A model generated the notes under the pieces. That model was not told the origin of the DNA. It ran no database searches and saw only the letters and a program-made list of their open reading frames with translations. Of a DNA stretch of 22,004 nt, positions 20,399 to 22,004 are shown one piece after another. The DNA comes from CALVGQ01 sp964368495 (GTDB lineage: Bacteria; Bacillota_I; Bacilli_A; Erysipelotrichales; Erysipelotrichaceae), in NCBI GenBank assembly GCA_964368495.1, contig CAYJAJ010000026.1, positions 1-22,004 on the forward strand, given 5' to 3'. Position 1 is the first letter of the stretch. Every line of letters starts with the position of its first letter. The position numbers and the translations under genes are program-made.

Positions 20399-21955
20399 TT
20401 ATGCTATTTTTACGCTGTAGTTTGTCAAATCCCATATCTCATCAACAACATCTTGGTAGAATTCCTTTTCATGGCAAACAAGTAATACTGTTCCTTGAAA
20501 TTCATTAATGGCTTTTTTTAGTTCATCTTTCGCCTCTTGATCAAGATGATTAGTTGGTTCATCAAGTACTAGCACATTATGTGATCTATTCATTATTTTA
20601 CAAAGACGAAGTTTTGCCTGTTCTCCACCTGATAAGACCATCACTTTACTTTCAATTTGATCTGTTGTCAAACCACACTTCGCTAATGCGCTTCTTATTT
20701 CATATTGTGAATATGAAGGATACGTTTTCCATAACTCCTCAATACAAGTTTCATTACAATTTTTTGAACTTTCCTGTTCAAAATATCCAATTTCAAGGTT
20801 TTCACCATGAAATACCCTTCCTTCAATTGGGTTAATTAGACCCATGATACTTTTCAAAAGAGTTGTTTTACCAAGTCCGTTCGCTCCCACTAAGGCAACT
20901 TTTGAACCTTTCTCAAGAACAAAATTCATGGGTTTACTAAGTGGGCTATCATATCCAATTACAAAGTTCTCCATTGTAAATATAAATTTACTAGGTGTTT
21001 TCCCTAATTGAAAATTAAATGTTGGCTTTGGTTTTTCATGCTTCAACTCGATTCTCTCCATTTTTTCAAGTCGTTTTACTCTGGAATTAGCCATCCCTCT
21101 TGTTGCAACACGAGCTTTGTTTCTTGCAATGAAATCTTCCATTTTTGCAATTTCACTTTGTTGTCGATTATATGCAGCTTCAATTTGCTTTTGATTTATT
21201 TCATAAACACGTTTGAACTCATTATAGTCTCCTACATAACGAGTTAGTGAAGGTGCTTCAACATGATAAATAACATTCACTACATCATTTAAAAATGGAA
21301 TATCGTGTGATATCAAAATAAATGCATTTTCATAATTCTTTAAGTACATTTTAAGCCATTCTATGTGATTTTCATCAAGATAATTTGTCGGTTCATCCAA
21401 CAATAAAATATCCGGCTTTTGAAGTAAAAGTTTTGCAAGTAGTACTTTTGTTCTTTGTCCACCACTTAGCTCTTCTACATCTCGTGTCAACCCTATATCC
21501 TTTAGACCAAGTGCATTAGTTACTTCATCAATCTTAGAGTCAATCAAATAAAAATCTCGCTGCTCCAACATTTCTTGAAGTTCACCTATTTCTTCCAACA
21601 TTGCATTCATTTCTTCTTCAGTGCAGTCAGCCATTTTATTATAATATCCATTAATTGTTTCTTCCATCTCAAACAAATCATTATATGCTGTTTTTAATAC
21701 ATCTTTAATTGAGTCACCTTTTTGAAGTACTGTGTGTTGGTCTAAGTAACCTACAGAAACCTTACTTGACCAAATTACTTTCCCCTCATCAGGAATCAAA
21801 TTTCGTGTAATGATATTCATGAAGGTGCTTTTCCCTTCTCCATTTGCGCCAATTAATCCAATGTGCTCTCCTTTTAAAAGTCGAAAAGAAACATTTTCAA
21901 AAATGACTCTTCCACCAAAACCGTGTGATAATTTTTCTACATTTAATATACTCAT
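20399..21955 (-). CDS. ABC-F family ATPase (ribosome-associated type)
   Basis: This 518-residue soluble protein has two ABC domains and no membrane segment. Walker A motifs are GANGEGKST (36-44) and GANGLGKTT in the second half; signatures are LSGGQRTK and LSGGEQAK; Walker B motifs end DEPTNYLD and DEPTNHLD with both catalytic glutamates present. Between them is the charged ABC-F linker helix pair (IEAAYNRQQSEIAKMEDFIARN then RVATRGMANSRVKRLEKM). ABC-F proteins bind the ribosomal E site; housekeeping members rescue stalled ribosomes and others protect against antibiotics. This one looks most like the YkpA/YbiT-type housekeeping group, but resistance cannot be excluded. The start is ATG 21955, with GGAGG five bases upstream; a TTG four codons earlier overlaps that site. 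An intrinsic terminator lies just before the ribosome binding site, hinting at attenuation. Confidence 0.92.
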   Translation of the reverse strand: MSILNVEKLSHGFGGRVIFENVSFRLLKGEHIGLIGANGEGKSTFMNIITRNLIPDEGKVIWSSKVSVGYLDQHTVLQKGDSIKDVLKTAYNDLFEMEETINGYYNKMADCTEEEMNAMLEEIGELQEMLEQRDFYLIDSKIDEVTNALGLKDIGLTRDVEELSGGQRTKVLLAKLLLQKPDILLLDEPTNYLDENHIEWLKMYLKNYENAFILISHDIPFLNDVVNVIYHVEAPSLTRYVGDYNEFKRVYEINQKQIEAAYNRQQSEIAKMEDFIARNKARVATRGMANSRVKRLEKMERIELKHEKPKPTFNFQLGKTPSKFIFTMENFVIGYDSPLSKPMNFVLEKGSKVALVGANGLGKTTLLKSIMGLINPIEGRVFHGENLEIGYFEQESSKNCNETCIEELWKTYPSYSQYEIRSALAKCGLTTDQIESKVMVLSGGEQAKLRLCKIMNRSHNVLVLDEPTNHLDQEAKDELKKAINEFQGTVLLVCHEKEFYQDVVDEIWDLTNYSVKIA

Positions 21956-21972
21956 AAGTACCTCCAAGAAAT

Positions 21973-22000
21973 AAAAAAAGGGATATCTAAGAGATATCCC
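21973..22000 (-). terminator. Terminator directly upstream of the ABC-F ribosome binding site
   Basis: On the minus strand GGGATATC, a five-base loop and GATATCCC (21993-22000 and 21980-21987) form a perfect eight-pair stem followed by seven T (21973-21979). Only 17 bases then separate it from the start codon, with the GGAGG inside them. There is no room for a promoter after it, so the ABC-F gene is transcribed through it. The upstream leader lies outside the window. Confidence 0.85.
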
Positions 22001-22004
22001 AATA

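Overview
The window is AT-rich bacterial chromosome with strong AGGAGG-type ribosome binding sites, tightly packed same-strand operons, T-tract intrinsic terminators, extended -10 promoters (TGnTATAAT), a lipoprotein-type sugar-binding protein and an FMN riboswitch before a RibU-type vitamin transporter. This points to a low-GC Bacillota (Firmicutes). An Erysipelotrichia-like gut or host-associated species is my best guess, but that rank is inference. I see no rRNA, tRNA, CRISPR array, insertion sequence or phage gene.

Region 1 (1-4470): a small DUF1801/YdhG-like protein, an AI-2E-family membrane protein and, on the other strand, a ClC chloride transporter with a C-terminal RCK_C/TrkA_C domain whose gating-glutamate position reads lysine. 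A bidirectional terminator separates the ClC gene from ribU, which is controlled by an FMN riboswitch with a visible terminator hairpin. Region 2 (4489-8816, all minus strand): DtxR/MntR-type regulator, PfkB-family kinase, MutX-like Nudix hydrolase, an XRE-TPR (RRNPP-like) regulator and an MFS exporter. The kinase start codon lies just after a terminator, and a dyad overlaps the exporter promoter.

Region 3 (about 8870-17266, plus strand) is the most interesting part. It holds two transcription units. The first is a 3-alpha-HSD/CR-like short-chain dehydrogenase plus a small NTF2/SnoaL-like protein, closed by a terminator. The second is a LacI-family regulator, a lipoprotein sugar-binding protein, an RbsA-type double ATPase, an RbsC-type permease, a Gfo/Idh/MocA oxidoreductase and a xylose-isomerase-like TIM-barrel protein, ended by a strong bidirectional terminator. 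The two units share a near-identical LacI/CcpA-type box in their promoters, so I read them as one regulon. It would import a small sugar-like compound and convert it by oxidation, elimination or epimerisation, and reduction. There is no kinase, aldolase or glycosidase in the cluster. That resembles the logic of 3-keto-glycoside pathways (C-glycoside or levoglucosan catabolism), but the substrate is unknown.

Region 4 (17279-22004, minus strand): a probable dacF-like D,D-carboxypeptidase plus half-size ABC exporter unit, and an ABC-F ATPase whose ribosome binding site lies directly behind an intrinsic terminator at the window edge, which suggests attenuation control. The longest gene-free stretches (401-694, 4198-4488, 10161-10443) are all under 300 bases and hold the promoters, terminators, riboswitch and hairpins listed.
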